33,232 bases of DNA from Acidobacteriota bacterium (GCA_022616615.1 JAKEER010000185.1:1-33232), one strand, 5' to 3'. Positions 1 to 7,080 are shown, numbered from the stretch's first letter. Program-made: numbers and translations. Notes: generated by a model not told the origin, from the letters alone.

Positions 1-242
1 AGCAGCCGCAGCACCACCTCGGCCGGGTGCCCTTTCCGCCCTCGCGTCCCGCTCTGCCGATGCCGCTGCTGCAAAGCTTTCTGCACGATCTCCACCAGCG
101 CGTCGTCCTTCCGCACGTCCTGCTCCAGCACCTCATCCGCCTTCAGCATCCACGGTTCCCACAGCCACTTCTTGTCATCGGGCATGAAACCCACCAGCGC
201 CTGTTCCTACAGCGTCTGCTGCCGGTAGCGCGGTTCGATCAT
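1..242 (-). pseudogene. Transposase N-terminal fragment with internal stop
   Basis: Read on the minus strand, an ATG at 242-240 starts MIEPRYRQQTL. It then meets an in-frame TAG at 209-207, after which the frame stays open to the window edge. The downstream part contains DVRKDDALVEIVQKAL and RGRKGHPAEVVLRLL, the N-terminal signature of a group of ISNCY/IS5-like transposases in which PAEVVLR(L/M)L precedes the DDE domain. The DDE catalytic region lies outside the window. The internal stop suggests an inactive copy. The family call rests on motif memory only; the exact IS family is uncertain. Confidence 0.55.
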
Positions 243-338
243 CGCTTCCCTGCCTTTCGTCCAAACTCTCGGCCCAGGCCTCCGGCTCGCTTCAAACTCG
301 CCAGGTAGCGCTGGCCCGCTTCCCGCATCAGCTCCTGC

Positions 339-484
339 GTGAAGGGGTGAAGGGTGAAGGGGTGAAGGGTGAAAGGGTGAAGGGGTGAAGGGGTGAAGGG
401 GTGAAGAGTGAAAGGGTGAAGGGTGAAGGGGTGAAGGGGTGAAGGGGTGAAGGGGTGAAGGGTGAAAGGGTGAAGGGGTGAAGG
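339..484. repeat. Minisatellite array, GTGAAGGG(G) units
   Basis: About 19 tandem copies of GTGAAGGG with a 7-8 bp period and minor variants (GTGAAAGG, GTGAAGAG). The array begins next to the transposase fragment and ends 3 bp before the stop codon of the four-helix-bundle gene. It is the inverse of the array at 888-951, so the two can pair across the gene. The mixture of 7- and 8-bp units suggests slippage expansion. There are no unique spacers, so it is not a CRISPR array. Confidence 0.95.
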
Positions 485-487
485 ACT

Positions 488-880
488 TCACCTTCTTCCG
501 GAGGGAAGTACCCAACATTCGGGGTGATTGATCATCCCTACAAGAGTGCCGATGATCTCGTCATAGGTTTGGTGCAAGCTGCTTGAATCGTCGCTTCCTA
601 GATAGCCGCAGGCCACTGAAAACTCCAGCCAGTTCTGAGTTTCAGCGGCTTCTCCTTCCGCCTCGTTTAGCTTGCTTATAAATGCAGCCTCATAACGCCT
701 TCTTCGCCACGCCTCAGATATTGCGCCACACACTGAACGTGAAGATCGTCTGATCTGGTCGGTGAGTGAATAAAGCTCCTCTTTGGGAAATCTCTTGGTG
801 AGTTCGAAAATCCGCATCGCCGATGCAAACGCCTTCTTGTAAACATCCAAGTCGTGGTGGGAAAGAATCTTCTGAGTCAT
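488..880 (-). CDS. Four-helix-bundle protein (S23 / IVP family)
   Basis: This 130-residue protein begins MTQKILSHHDLDVYKKAFAS and contains the family landmarks HHDLDVYKKA, FPKEELYSLTDQIRRSS and the EA-rich third helix with EAEGEAAETQNWLEF. That is the usual architecture and length of the 23S rRNA intervening-sequence protein family, structurally related to the Avd accessory proteins of diversity-generating retroelements. Its biochemical role is not established. ATG at 880 is preferred over the TTG at 883 because an AGGAGG ribosome binding site lies five bases upstream of it. Minisatellite arrays in opposite orientation abut both ends, as if gene plus repeats formed one unit. No reverse transcriptase or rRNA gene lies nearby. 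Confidence 0.85.
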   Translation of the reverse strand: MTQKILSHHDLDVYKKAFASAMRIFELTKRFPKEELYSLTDQIRRSSRSVCGAISEAWRRRRYEAAFISKLNEAEGEAAETQNWLEFSVACGYLGSDDSSSLHQTYDEIIGTLVGMINHPECWVLPSGRR

Positions 881-887
881 CAAGCCT

Positions 888-951
888 CCTTCACCCTTTC
901 ACCCTTTCACCCTTTCACCCTTTCACCCCTTCACCCCTTCACCCCTTCACC
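888..951. repeat. Minisatellite array, TTCACCC(C/T) units
   Basis: Eight copies of TTCACCCY in exact 8-bp register (TTCAC at 890, 898, 906, 914, 922, 930, 938 and 946). On the minus strand it reads GGGTGAAG and fills the whole gap between the aroA stop and the ribosome binding site of the four-helix-bundle gene. The aroA stop codon itself (949-947) is part of a repeat unit. It is in inverted orientation relative to the array at 339-484. Confidence 0.95.
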
Positions 952-2230
952 CCTTCAGCTTTTCCAGTGCCTCAAAAAAACCAGGAAACGATACCGCCGC
1001 GCACTCGGCGCCCTCGATTACTGTGTCGCCGCGGGCCACCAGGCCGGCAACAGCGAACGCCATGGCTATGCGATGGTCGTTGTAAGTCTTGATGACCGTA
1101 CCTTGCAGGCGCTGCCGTCCGGCCACTGCCAGCCCGTCCTCAAACTCTTCGACGTCGGCGCCCATGGCGCGCAGGTTTTCGACGATGCTGCGGATGCGGT
1201 CACTTTCCTTTACGCGCAACTCGCCTGCATCACGGATCTCGATGCCTTCCTCGCTTTGCGTGGCCATCACCGCCAGGATTGGGATCTCGTCGATGACCTG
1301 CGGGATCTGCGCTCCAAAGATCCTTCCACCGCGCAGACCAGCCGTTCGCACGCGAAGGTCGGCCACGGGCTCGCCTCCATGCAGCCGGGTATCTAGAATC
1401 TCGATCGAAGCTCCCATCCCGGCCAGCAGGTCTACAATGCCTCGCCGGCCCGGATTGAGCCCCACCTCCTCGAGGATCACTTCAGATCCGGCTGCCAAAG
1501 TGGCTGCCCCGATGAAAAAGGCTGCCGAGGACAAGTCTCCCGGCACTGTGGTTTCAATGCCGCGGAGTTTCTGGCCGCCACGCACGGAAACGGTATTCCG
1601 GTCCGCTTTCACTTCGGCGCCAAAACCCCGCAGAGCCAGCTCAGTATGGTTGCGCGTCAGGACTGGCTCGACAACGGTTGTCTCGCCTTCCGCGTAAAGT
1701 CCCGCCAGCAGCACCGCCGACTTCACTTGGGCGCTGGCCACGGGGAGTTCGTAGCAAATGGGCCGGAGCCTGCCGCCGTGAATGGTGAGCGGCGGATAGT
1801 TTCCCTGGATGGCCTCGATGTGCGCGCCCATCTGGGTCAATGGCGCCATGATTCGGTTCATCGGCCTCTTCTGCAGCGATTCATCGCCGGAGATCCGCGT
1901 GGCGAACTTCTGTCCTGCAAGAATCCCGGACAACATGCGGATCGTCGAGCCGGAATTCTGCGCGTCCAGAGTTTCAGACGAAGGCTTGAGGCCCAAGAGT
2001 CCCCGACCCTGAATCGTCACTTGATGGTTTGACTCAACAGCGATGGGAACGCTCATGAGGCTAAGACAAGCCAGCGTGCTGTGGCAATCGTGGCTGGTTG
2101 CGAAGTTGGCAATGCGGGTGACGCCTTCCGCAATGGCTCCCAGCATGGCAAGGCGATGTGAGACTGACTTGTCGCCGGGCAGTTGTACACGTCCCGAGAG
2201 TCTGGGGGAGGGTCGAATAGTGACTTTCAT
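947..2230 (-). CDS. aroA: 3-phosphoshikimate 1-carboxyvinyltransferase (EPSP synthase)
   Basis: Sixth step of the cytoplasmic shikimate pathway: transfer of enolpyruvyl from PEP to shikimate-3-phosphate. The 427-residue protein has the usual length. LPGDKSVSHR at residues 17-26 carries the PEP/S3P-binding Lys, Ser and Arg. AQNSGSTIRML at 90-100 is the second signature, and RVKESDRI with the downstream YNDHRIAMAFAV block closes the active site. The start is set at the ATG at 2230, because homologous sequence begins at MKVTIRPS and the 20 upstream residues have no counterpart. The Shine-Dalgarno is weak (GGTGGAA about 13 bases upstream). The last codons and TGA stop coincide with the first units of the minisatellite. 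Intact; a housekeeping gene among accessory material. Confidence 0.95.
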   Translation of the reverse strand: MKVTIRPSPRLSGRVQLPGDKSVSHRLAMLGAIAEGVTRIANFATSHDCHSTLACLSLMSVPIAVESNHQVTIQGRGLLGLKPSSETLDAQNSGSTIRMLSGILAGQKFATRISGDESLQKRPMNRIMAPLTQMGAHIEAIQGNYPPLTIHGGRLRPICYELPVASAQVKSAVLLAGLYAEGETTVVEPVLTRNHTELALRGFGAEVKADRNTVSVRGGQKLRGIETTVPGDLSSAAFFIGAATLAAGSEVILEEVGLNPGRRGIVDLLAGMGASIEILDTRLHGGEPVADLRVRTAGLRGGRIFGAQIPQVIDEIPILAVMATQSEEGIEIRDAGELRVKESDRIRSIVENLRAMGADVEEFEDGLAVAGRQRLQGTVIKTYNDHRIAMAFAVAGLVARGDTVIEGAECAAVSFPGFFEALEKLKG

Positions 2231-2429
2231 GAATGGTTGATTTGTTCCACCATACGTCCTAGTCTCTGCAAAGACGCGGAACGCGAACAAGATATCACAC
2301 TACTTGTTAACCTCTTTACCTCTTGGCTTCCCGGCTTACTAGGGTTCCGTCAGAGTCAGAATCAGATCGTTCAGCCAACCGCTGGCGTAAAGCTAGTGGT
2401 AGAGGTACTGGAACTGGAACAACGGCGCT

Positions 2430-2776
2430 CCCAGTTGGCAGGACCGCATTGGGAGCGGAAAATTGGCAATTCCGGATCCCTTCCTCTGGTTTAATCCGGC
2501 CGACTTCGTGGCGCCTGCGCCCAACTCCTAAGGCAACGTCGCGCGTGGCGTGCTGTACTCGCCAGGCCATGTCAACTTTGACGCGTCTTTCGTTAAGAAA
2601 CACGCCGATCCGCGAAGGGTTGAATGTTCAGTCCCGTTCGAGATGTACAACATGTTCAACGCCCCAGCCTTCGGGATTTCCCAATGCTGCCATTGGGGTC
2701 TCCAACCGTCGGACGGATTACCAGTACTGTGGCTGACAATCGCAGCCTCCAGATGGCTCTGAGGGTTGAATTTTAG
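2430..2776 (+). pseudogene. TonB-dependent (Oar-like) receptor C-terminal remnant
   Basis: Spread over three frames, the plus strand encodes the typical C-terminus of a carboxypeptidase-regulatory-type TonB receptor: FNPADFVAPAP near 2490-2525, YSPGHVNFDASFVKK near 2558-2602, FEMYNMFNAPAFGI at 2638-2679, and the terminal strand LQMALRVEF with its stop at 2774-2776. At least two frameshifts separate these blocks (near 2600 and 2680). Everything N-terminal of roughly the last 110 residues is missing. The left edge is approximate. 2231-2430 holds nothing I recognise. Confidence 0.7.
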
Positions 2777-2882
2777 AAGGGGGTTCCTCAGCCGTTCGGC
2801 AGTCACGGCAATCAGCCGAACTCACATCCATATGCGCGAGCTGCTTCTAGGTTTGGTTTATCCTCGTTTTCTGTTTAGATCA

Positions 2883-2908
2883 GGGCCACTTTCGTGGCCC
2901 TTTTGTTT
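2883..2908 (+). terminator. Intrinsic terminator after the receptor remnant
   Basis: GGGCCAC (2883-2889), loop TTTC, GTGGCCC (2894-2900), followed by TTTTGTTT. It is a perfect 7-bp GC-rich stem with a U-tract on the plus strand, a strong Rho-independent terminator. It probably terminated the receptor gene that now survives only as a remnant. Confidence 0.85.
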
Positions 2909-3034
2909 GTGCCTCCGATTGCGCCTCGGGAAGAAACAGTCCACTGCGGAACACAAAGCCGAATCCTTCAGCCGCCTTTTAGTAGCGAGACCTTAACCGA
3001 GTGCCTTACGATCAGTTCTGGCCAGAGGGCATGA

Positions 3035-3040
3035 TATACT
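3035..3040 (+). promoter_or_regulatory. Putative -10 box of mntA-hepT
   Basis: TATACT lies six bases before the mntA start codon at 3047. Transcription would then begin at or next to the ATG, giving a leaderless or nearly leaderless mRNA, and no Shine-Dalgarno is present. No convincing -35 is visible (TTACGA at 3006 is too far away). Moderate support only. Confidence 0.4.
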
Positions 3041-3046
3041 CCGCCC

Positions 3047-3439
3047 ATGGATGCAAGGACGCATGAGAGCCTGTCAGAGGTGTTTGCGAGCCTTCCTGAG
3101 GTGAAGCTGGCCTACTTCTTTGGCTCCCGGAGTCGAGGCACGGAAGGGCCGCTAAGTGACCACGATTTTGCTGTCTATGTGGATGAGCAGAATCCGTTGA
3201 GGGTTCATGACATCAGGCTTAGCCTAATGGAGCGGATCTGCCAAGTCGTGGCATCCGACCGGGTGGACGTGGTTATGCTTAACACCGCTGTGAGCCCTGA
3301 GCTCAAGTACCACGCAATTGCAACAGGGATCTTGCTGTTCGAGCGGGAACCTTTCAAGGTGCTGGTGGAACCCCGCCTCTTGAACGAGTACTTTGACTAC
3401 CATACTCTCCTTCGCCTGAACCACCTCACCCAGGCATGA
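3047..3439 (+). CDS. mntA: MntA-type nucleotidyltransferase antitoxin
   Basis: This 130-residue protein has the minimal nucleotidyltransferase signature: GS at residues 26-27, ten residues, then DHD at 38-40 (GSx10DxD), followed by a core strand with DRVDVVML. In type VII toxin-antitoxin systems such proteins use ATP to AMPylate a tyrosine of the partner HepT RNase and so inactivate it. The hepT gene follows after 13 bp in the same direction, supporting that role. In the well-studied Shewanella locus hepT comes first; here the antitoxin gene leads. The gene looks intact. The start is chosen because the -10 box lies directly upstream and no other in-frame ATG precedes it. Confidence 0.88.
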   Translation: MDARTHESLSEVFASLPEVKLAYFFGSRSRGTEGPLSDHDFAVYVDEQNPLRVHDIRLSLMERICQVVASDRVDVVMLNTAVSPELKYHAIATGILLFEREPFKVLVEPRLLNEYFDYHTLLRLNHLTQA

Positions 3440-3452
3440 GTGCGCCTCGCCG

Positions 3453-3866
3453 ATGACTTCGCGCGACGTCATTGAAAACAAGATCAGCTCGACGCGGAAG
3501 TTTCTCAGGCTCCTGGATCGCTATCGAGGCTACCGCAAGGACGAAATTCAGGAAGACATCGACCTCAAGGGAGCAGTTGAGCGCTACCTCTATTTGGCTG
3601 CGCAATCGACGATCGATCTGGCTGAAGCCCTTATCGCTTTCAGGAATCTGCGAAAGCCGGCTACCATGGCCGAGAGTTTTCGCATTCTTCAGGAGGAAGG
3701 ACTGCTCTCAGCCGAACTGGCTGGGAAGCTCGCAAAAATGGCTGGATACCGGAATATCCTTGCCCACGCTTATGAGGATATTGACGGCGATATCGTTTAC
3801 GACGTCCTGCAACATCGATTGAAAGACCTCGCGGAATTTCTGGACAGGATCTCCCTCAACTACTGA
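3453..3866 (+). CDS. hepT: HepT-type HEPN ribonuclease toxin
   Basis: This 137-residue all-helical HEPN protein is the toxin partner of the adjacent nucleotidyltransferase. The catalytic RX4HXY motif is complete: R100-NILA-H105-A-Y107. Tyr107 is the residue that MNT partners AMPylate in characterised pairs. HEPN toxins of this group cleave RNA, in some cases the 3' end of tRNA. The upstream mntA stop is 13 bp away, and with no clear Shine-Dalgarno of its own, translation is probably coupled or weak. All key residues are kept, so the pair is likely functional. No target RNA can be deduced from the sequence. Confidence 0.88.
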   Translation: MTSRDVIENKISSTRKFLRLLDRYRGYRKDEIQEDIDLKGAVERYLYLAAQSTIDLAEALIAFRNLRKPATMAESFRILQEEGLLSAELAGKLAKMAGYRNILAHAYEDIDGDIVYDVLQHRLKDLAEFLDRISLNY

Positions 3867-4011
3867 CGGCATCTGATGAGGATTGGGTCGAGTATCAGCC
3901 ACTCCACAGGATTTCCTGCCTTGTCCGAATTTCGACCGTAGGCCTACATTCGGCTGGCAATTCTTGGCGTGGCCGCGCTGCCGGTGCCAGTTGGATGCCA
4001 CGCTCTCAGAT

Positions 4012-5250
4012 TCAGCTCAGAAATCTCTCCAGCCGCTTCTTCACCTCAGGCCACTCGTTGTCTAGAATGCTGTAATAGACGGTATCCCGCACATAGCCGT
4101 CCCACATCACCATGTGCTTTCGCAAGACGCCCTCTCGGACGGCGCCCAGCCGTTCAATGGCGCGCTGCGACTGCTCGTTGCGCCCGTCGGTTTTCAAGGT
4201 GACACGCAGGGCACCCAGTTCCTCAAAAGCGTGGCGCAGCAGCAGGTACTTGCATTCGCTGTTGATGGCGGTGCGCTGAAATTCGCGCCCGAGCCAGGTG
4301 GAGCCAATCTCAAGCGCCCGGTCGCTGGGACGGATATCCAGATATCGGGTTGAACCGGCGACCCGGTTGCTTTTCTGGTCAATGATCGCAAAGGGAAGCT
4401 GTGAGCCGGTGGCGGCCACGCGGAGGGCTTCTTCAACAAATCCCAGAGCGTCGGGCACACTCTCCAGCTTTGGGCGCAACAGGTAGCGCCAGACCTTCTC
4501 GTCCTGGCCGATTGCGAACAGCCCTTCGGCGTGCTTCGCGTCCAGCGGCTCGAGACGCGCGTACTGACCCTCTAGAGTAATAGGTGCGGGATTCATTGCC
4601 GGTTTGGTTGTCATCTCCACTCTCTGGTCTTCCTTGCCGCGGCTTTCGCGGGACGGCACTATGCTCTCGGCGTCTCCGCGTCTCAGCGGTGACAACTTGT
4701 CTGATGGTTTCCATTCCGAACCAATCAATGAAAACACCACAGCGTCATGCGCCTGCCCGTGAATGACCAGCCGGTTTCGCAGCACCCCTTCCCTCAGGGC
4801 ACCGAGCTTCTGGGCCACACGCTGGCTGCGCTTGTTCCCAAGGGCTGCCAGGATTTCAATCCGGTCGAGCAAGAGTTCCTCGAACCCGAACTGGGCGGCC
4901 AGATGAGCTGCGGCTGTGGCCACGCCACGACCAGCCCAGGCCGACCGGACCCAATAGCCTAAATTCGCCAACCGGTGTTCGGGCTTCAGCTCATTCAATC
5001 CGACACCACCAACAAACGTCCCGCTGGGAGAATGGAAGATCCCAAAGTGAAACTCGCGCCCGTCATCCCATTGCTTTCCGGATCTCAGAACCCATTCCAG
5101 ACTCTCTTCCATGGAATAGTCACGATGGCACCAGGGAAGCCAGACCGAGACCTCCGCCGAAGACTCGCGAGCAGCCTCGAACAGCAAAGGCACATCGACG
5201 GCGTCATAGCGACGGATTGTGACCTGCTGATTGGAAAGCGCGGTTCGCAT
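4012..5250 (-). CDS. Tandem GNAT acetyltransferase fusion (RimJ/RimL-like)
   Basis: The 412-residue protein carries two complete GNAT domains. The first, about residues 8-180, is RimL-like, with LANLGYWVRSAWAGRGVATA as its acetyl-CoA-binding loop and the NKRSQRVAQKLGALREGVLR tail. The second, about 222-405, has LEIGSTWLGREFQRTAINSE and NEQSQRAIERLGAVREGVLR. Such enzymes transfer acetyl groups from acetyl-CoA to amines, often ribosomal-protein N termini; the substrate here is unknown. The linker (about 183-213) is low-complexity, basic, and encoded by an interspersed intergenic repeat. An internal ATG at 4614 begins what looks like the natural start of the second enzyme. This may be two genes joined by a read-through repeat, or a true fusion. 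No Shine-Dalgarno is visible at the chosen start. Confidence 0.85.
   Translation of the reverse strand: MRTALSNQQVTIRRYDAVDVPLLFEAARESSAEVSVWLPWCHRDYSMEESLEWVLRSGKQWDDGREFHFGIFHSPSGTFVGGVGLNELKPEHRLANLGYWVRSAWAGRGVATAAAHLAAQFGFEELLLDRIEILAALGNKRSQRVAQKLGALREGVLRNRLVIHGQAHDAVVFSLIGSEWKPSDKLSPLRRGDAESIVPSRESRGKEDQRVEMTTKPAMNPAPITLEGQYARLEPLDAKHAEGLFAIGQDEKVWRYLLRPKLESVPDALGFVEEALRVAATGSQLPFAIIDQKSNRVAGSTRYLDIRPSDRALEIGSTWLGREFQRTAINSECKYLLLRHAFEELGALRVTLKTDGRNEQSQRAIERLGAVREGVLRKHMVMWDGYVRDTVYYSILDNEWPEVKKRLERFLS
4615..4692. repeat. Interspersed intergenic repeat used as a protein linker
   Basis: On the minus strand this segment contains GAGACGCGGAGACGCCGAGA, a variant of the purine-rich GCAGAGACGCAGAG-type repeat that is scattered between genes in many Acidobacteriota and related genomes. 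Here it is translated in frame between two GNAT domains and ends at a possible internal start codon (4614). Assignment to that repeat class is from recall. Confidence 0.5.
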
Positions 5251-5344
5251 GCGCTCGTATCAATGCTGAGGTTACAAGAATCCTTGCTGTGCGGCGAAGA
5301 CTAGCAACAGCACTGAAGCCATCCAGGCCGCCCCGACCGATGAA

Positions 5345-5444
5345 GATGTGGGAGCCGCTCGTGCGTCCGCTGACGCCCGAGCGGTGATTGGCTCCTTCAG
5401 CTGGGGACTTGACATCGCCGCTGGGGGACAGCGGCTCCCACATC
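5345..5444. repeat. REP-like inverted repeat with 15-bp perfect arms
   Basis: GATGTGGGAGCCGCT at 5345-5359 is exactly complementary to AGCGGCTCCCACATC at 5430-5444, with 70 bp between. The interior contains further GCGG/CCGC patches, so a folded structure is likely. It lies upstream of the GNAT gene. The sharp, perfect ends suggest a mobile palindromic element (REP or MITE type). 5251-5344 and 5445-5640 hold no recognised gene. Confidence 0.7.
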
Positions 5445-5649
5445 CAATCGCATTTTGAGAGTAGGATGCGCTGGTTTTCAAGCGCACCGTCTAGCCAACC
5501 GATGTGAAAATGCACCTTATCTCTACTACGTGTGTCAGCGGTCGACAATAGCGATGCTAATTTGGCCTCGAAGCAGCGCCACGAACGCCAATTCGGGCCT
5601 TAACACGGCATCCCTTCCGCATATAATACGCGGCAAAGCCTGAAATATT

Positions 5650-5817
5650 TGCGTCTGAATTTAGCACGTCTCCGTTGGGAGATGTTCAATGCGTTCAATC
5701 GAGTTCGTTGGGGTCTTCCTTCTACCTCCGATGTTACGAACCCCAATTTTGGACTGGTCAACAAGCCAAGGCAACACACCGCGTCAGATGCAGTTTGGTT
5801 TGAAGGTTGAGTTCTGA
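5650..5817 (+). pseudogene. Second TonB-dependent (Oar-like) receptor C-terminal remnant
   Basis: The plus strand encodes RWEMFNAFNRVRWGLPSTSD and VTNPNFGLVNK. After a frameshift near 5763-5770 it continues QGNTPRQMQFGLKVEF and stops at TGA 5815-5817. EMFNAFN, NPNFG, PRQMQFGLK and a terminal phenylalanine are the hallmarks of the last strands of large TonB receptors. Only the last 55 or so residues survive. It is a different paralogue from the remnant ending at 2776. The left edge is approximate. Confidence 0.7.
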
Positions 5818-5844
5818 ACTGAGCAGGTCCGCAGCTCTTCAGGC

Positions 5845-5867
5845 CGGGAGACATCCCGTCCTTTTTT
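5845..5867 (+). terminator. Intrinsic terminator after the second receptor remnant
   Basis: CGGGA (5845-5849), loop GACA, TCCCG (5854-5858), then TCC and six Ts. It is 28 bp downstream of the receptor stop codon, the position expected for its terminator. The 5-bp stem may be extended by flanking G-C pairs. Confidence 0.6.
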
Positions 5868-6142
5868 GTGCCAACGAGTAGCACTGAACAAGAGGGAAAC
5901 TTGGATTCGCAAGCCTGACAGTATCGGATCACGATGTATGAGAATTGCAGGGTCCGGAATTTGAGGAAAGCAGATTGGCTCAGGAGATTGAGGATTGAAG
6001 CAGAGGCTGGAAGAAGGGTATCGAGCCGCAACCTGAACTTCTCAGCTCCGAGAATTCTTCTATGTTTCTCATGGTACCGAAGCTTTGAGGACAAGCTATC
6101 TCCCAAGCGAATGCACCACGACGGATGAAAGGTCGAACGATT

Positions 6143-6243
6143 CCCCTCTCGGGAGGGGCAAGGGCCGTCAGGCCCTAGGGTGGGTTGTGGATTAGGAAAC
6201 GAACCCACCCTGGCGCTAACGCGCCACCCCTCTCAGGGGGGAT
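6143..6243. repeat. Multi-hairpin intergenic repeat
   Basis: Several inverted repeats follow one another in 100 bp: CCCCTCTCGGGAGGGG (6143-6158); GGGCC-GTCA-GGCCC (6162-6175); GGGTGGGTT (6178-6186) pairing with AACCCACCC (6202-6210); TGGCGC-TAAC-GCGCCA (6211-6226); and CCCCTCTCAGGGGG (6227-6240). The first and last are near copies, so the whole can also fold end to end. This is typical of a small non-coding mobile repeat; no gene spans it. 5868-6142 and 6244-6285 hold nothing recognised. Confidence 0.65.
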
Positions 6244-6285
6244 TTTCGGAGGAGTCACCCGGAGGGTGCGCCTAAGCAATCCGCG

Positions 6286-6888
6286 CTACCAGACTTCGCG
6301 CAGGTCTAAGACAAAACCTTCCAATAGAGGATCACCCGAAACGGTGGCAGGATCCTTCAAAATCGTGACGGGTTGGCTGGGGAGATAGAGGTGTACTGTT
6401 CGAGTTGATGGATCAATGAGCCAGCCGAGCTGAGCGCCATTTTCCAGATACTCGTTCAGACGACTCTGCAATCTTGGCAGGCGGTCTTGAGGAGAACGAA
6501 GCTCGATCACGAAATCGGGGCACAACGGCGCAAACTCTCTCTTCTGTTCAAGACTCAGTGCTTCGTAGCGCTCGCGCCGGACCCAGGCAGCATCGGGAGC
6601 GACCTGAGCTCCGTTCCGTAGTTTGAATCCCGCGGATGAGTCAAAAACAACGCCGCGCCCATCTCTCTTAGCCCAGTGACTTAGCTGATAATTGATCTCA
6701 CTGTTTTGCCGGCCCGTTTCGGAACCTGTCGGAGTCATGATAATGATTTCTCCATTCGCAGTCATTTCCAGCCTCAGATGCCGGTTGTCTTGGCAAAGGA
6801 GGAAGAACTGCTCCTCGGTCAGTCTCAGTGCTCTGGCATCGAGCACAATAGCATCTGTATCTTGCGAAGAAACTTTGGTTTCCAACAT
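6286..6888 (-). CDS. Uma2 (DUF820) family PD-(D/E)XK-like nuclease
   Basis: The 200-residue length is typical of the Uma2 family, which has a restriction-endonuclease fold and is often present in many copies per genome. Landmarks are LRLTEEQFFLLCQDNRHLRLE, GEIIIMTPTGSETGRQN, GFKLRNGAQVAPDAAWV (Asp99) and PDFVIELRSPQD (Asp125, Glu129). Arg131 stands where many members have the active-site lysine (E-x-K), so catalytic competence is uncertain. Start ATG at 6888 has TGAGGAAAACTT directly upstream, a good Shine-Dalgarno. The biological role of the family is unknown. A remnant of a second copy lies just upstream. Confidence 0.85.
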   Translation of the reverse strand: MLETKVSSQDTDAIVLDARALRLTEEQFFLLCQDNRHLRLEMTANGEIIIMTPTGSETGRQNSEINYQLSHWAKRDGRGVVFDSSAGFKLRNGAQVAPDAAWVRRERYEALSLEQKREFAPLCPDFVIELRSPQDRLPRLQSRLNEYLENGAQLGWLIDPSTRTVHLYLPSQPVTILKDPATVSGDPLLEGFVLDLREVW

Positions 6889-6956
6889 AAGTTTTCCTCA
6901 AATCAGCATGTTTGATCGGTGGAAAATTGCCTGGTGCATCGTATGACTTACACTGC

Positions 6957-7080
6957 ATAGCGGGCGCTCCTGCGTACGGCTGCAGATGAGCAACTCCTCG
7001 TCTGAGAGCCTAATCGCCCGGACATCGGGAACCGAAGCCGCCGAATCGAGCTGCAAGCCATTCTGAGCCAGCAGCAGAGC
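6957..7080 (-). pseudogene. Remnant of a second Uma2 N-terminus
   Basis: An open stretch on the minus strand reads GLQLDSAASVPDVRAIRLSD followed by EELLICSRTQERP. The part PDVRAIRLSDEELLICS aligns with LDARALRLTEEQFFLLC near the N-terminus of the intact Uma2 gene just downstream. The similarity then ends at the border of the intact gene's leader. It is probably a truncated tandem copy. Support is short, and no start codon is evident. Confidence 0.4.

Noticed and set aside
207-518. Minus-strand 103-codon frame through the minisatellite
   Set aside because: Mostly translated repeat (HPSPLHP) running into the transposase fragment; no start signal.
488-880. Diversity-generating retroelement accessory gene (Avd)
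   Set aside because: No reverse transcriptase, template repeat or variable repeat is seen nearby; the S23/IVP family alone is supported.
339-957. Repeat arrays as a CRISPR locus
   Set aside because: Units are 7-8 bp with no unique spacers and no cas genes; this is a minisatellite.
5600-6208. Minus-strand 202-codon frame
   Set aside because: It is antisense to the receptor remnant and terminator and has no family-like features.
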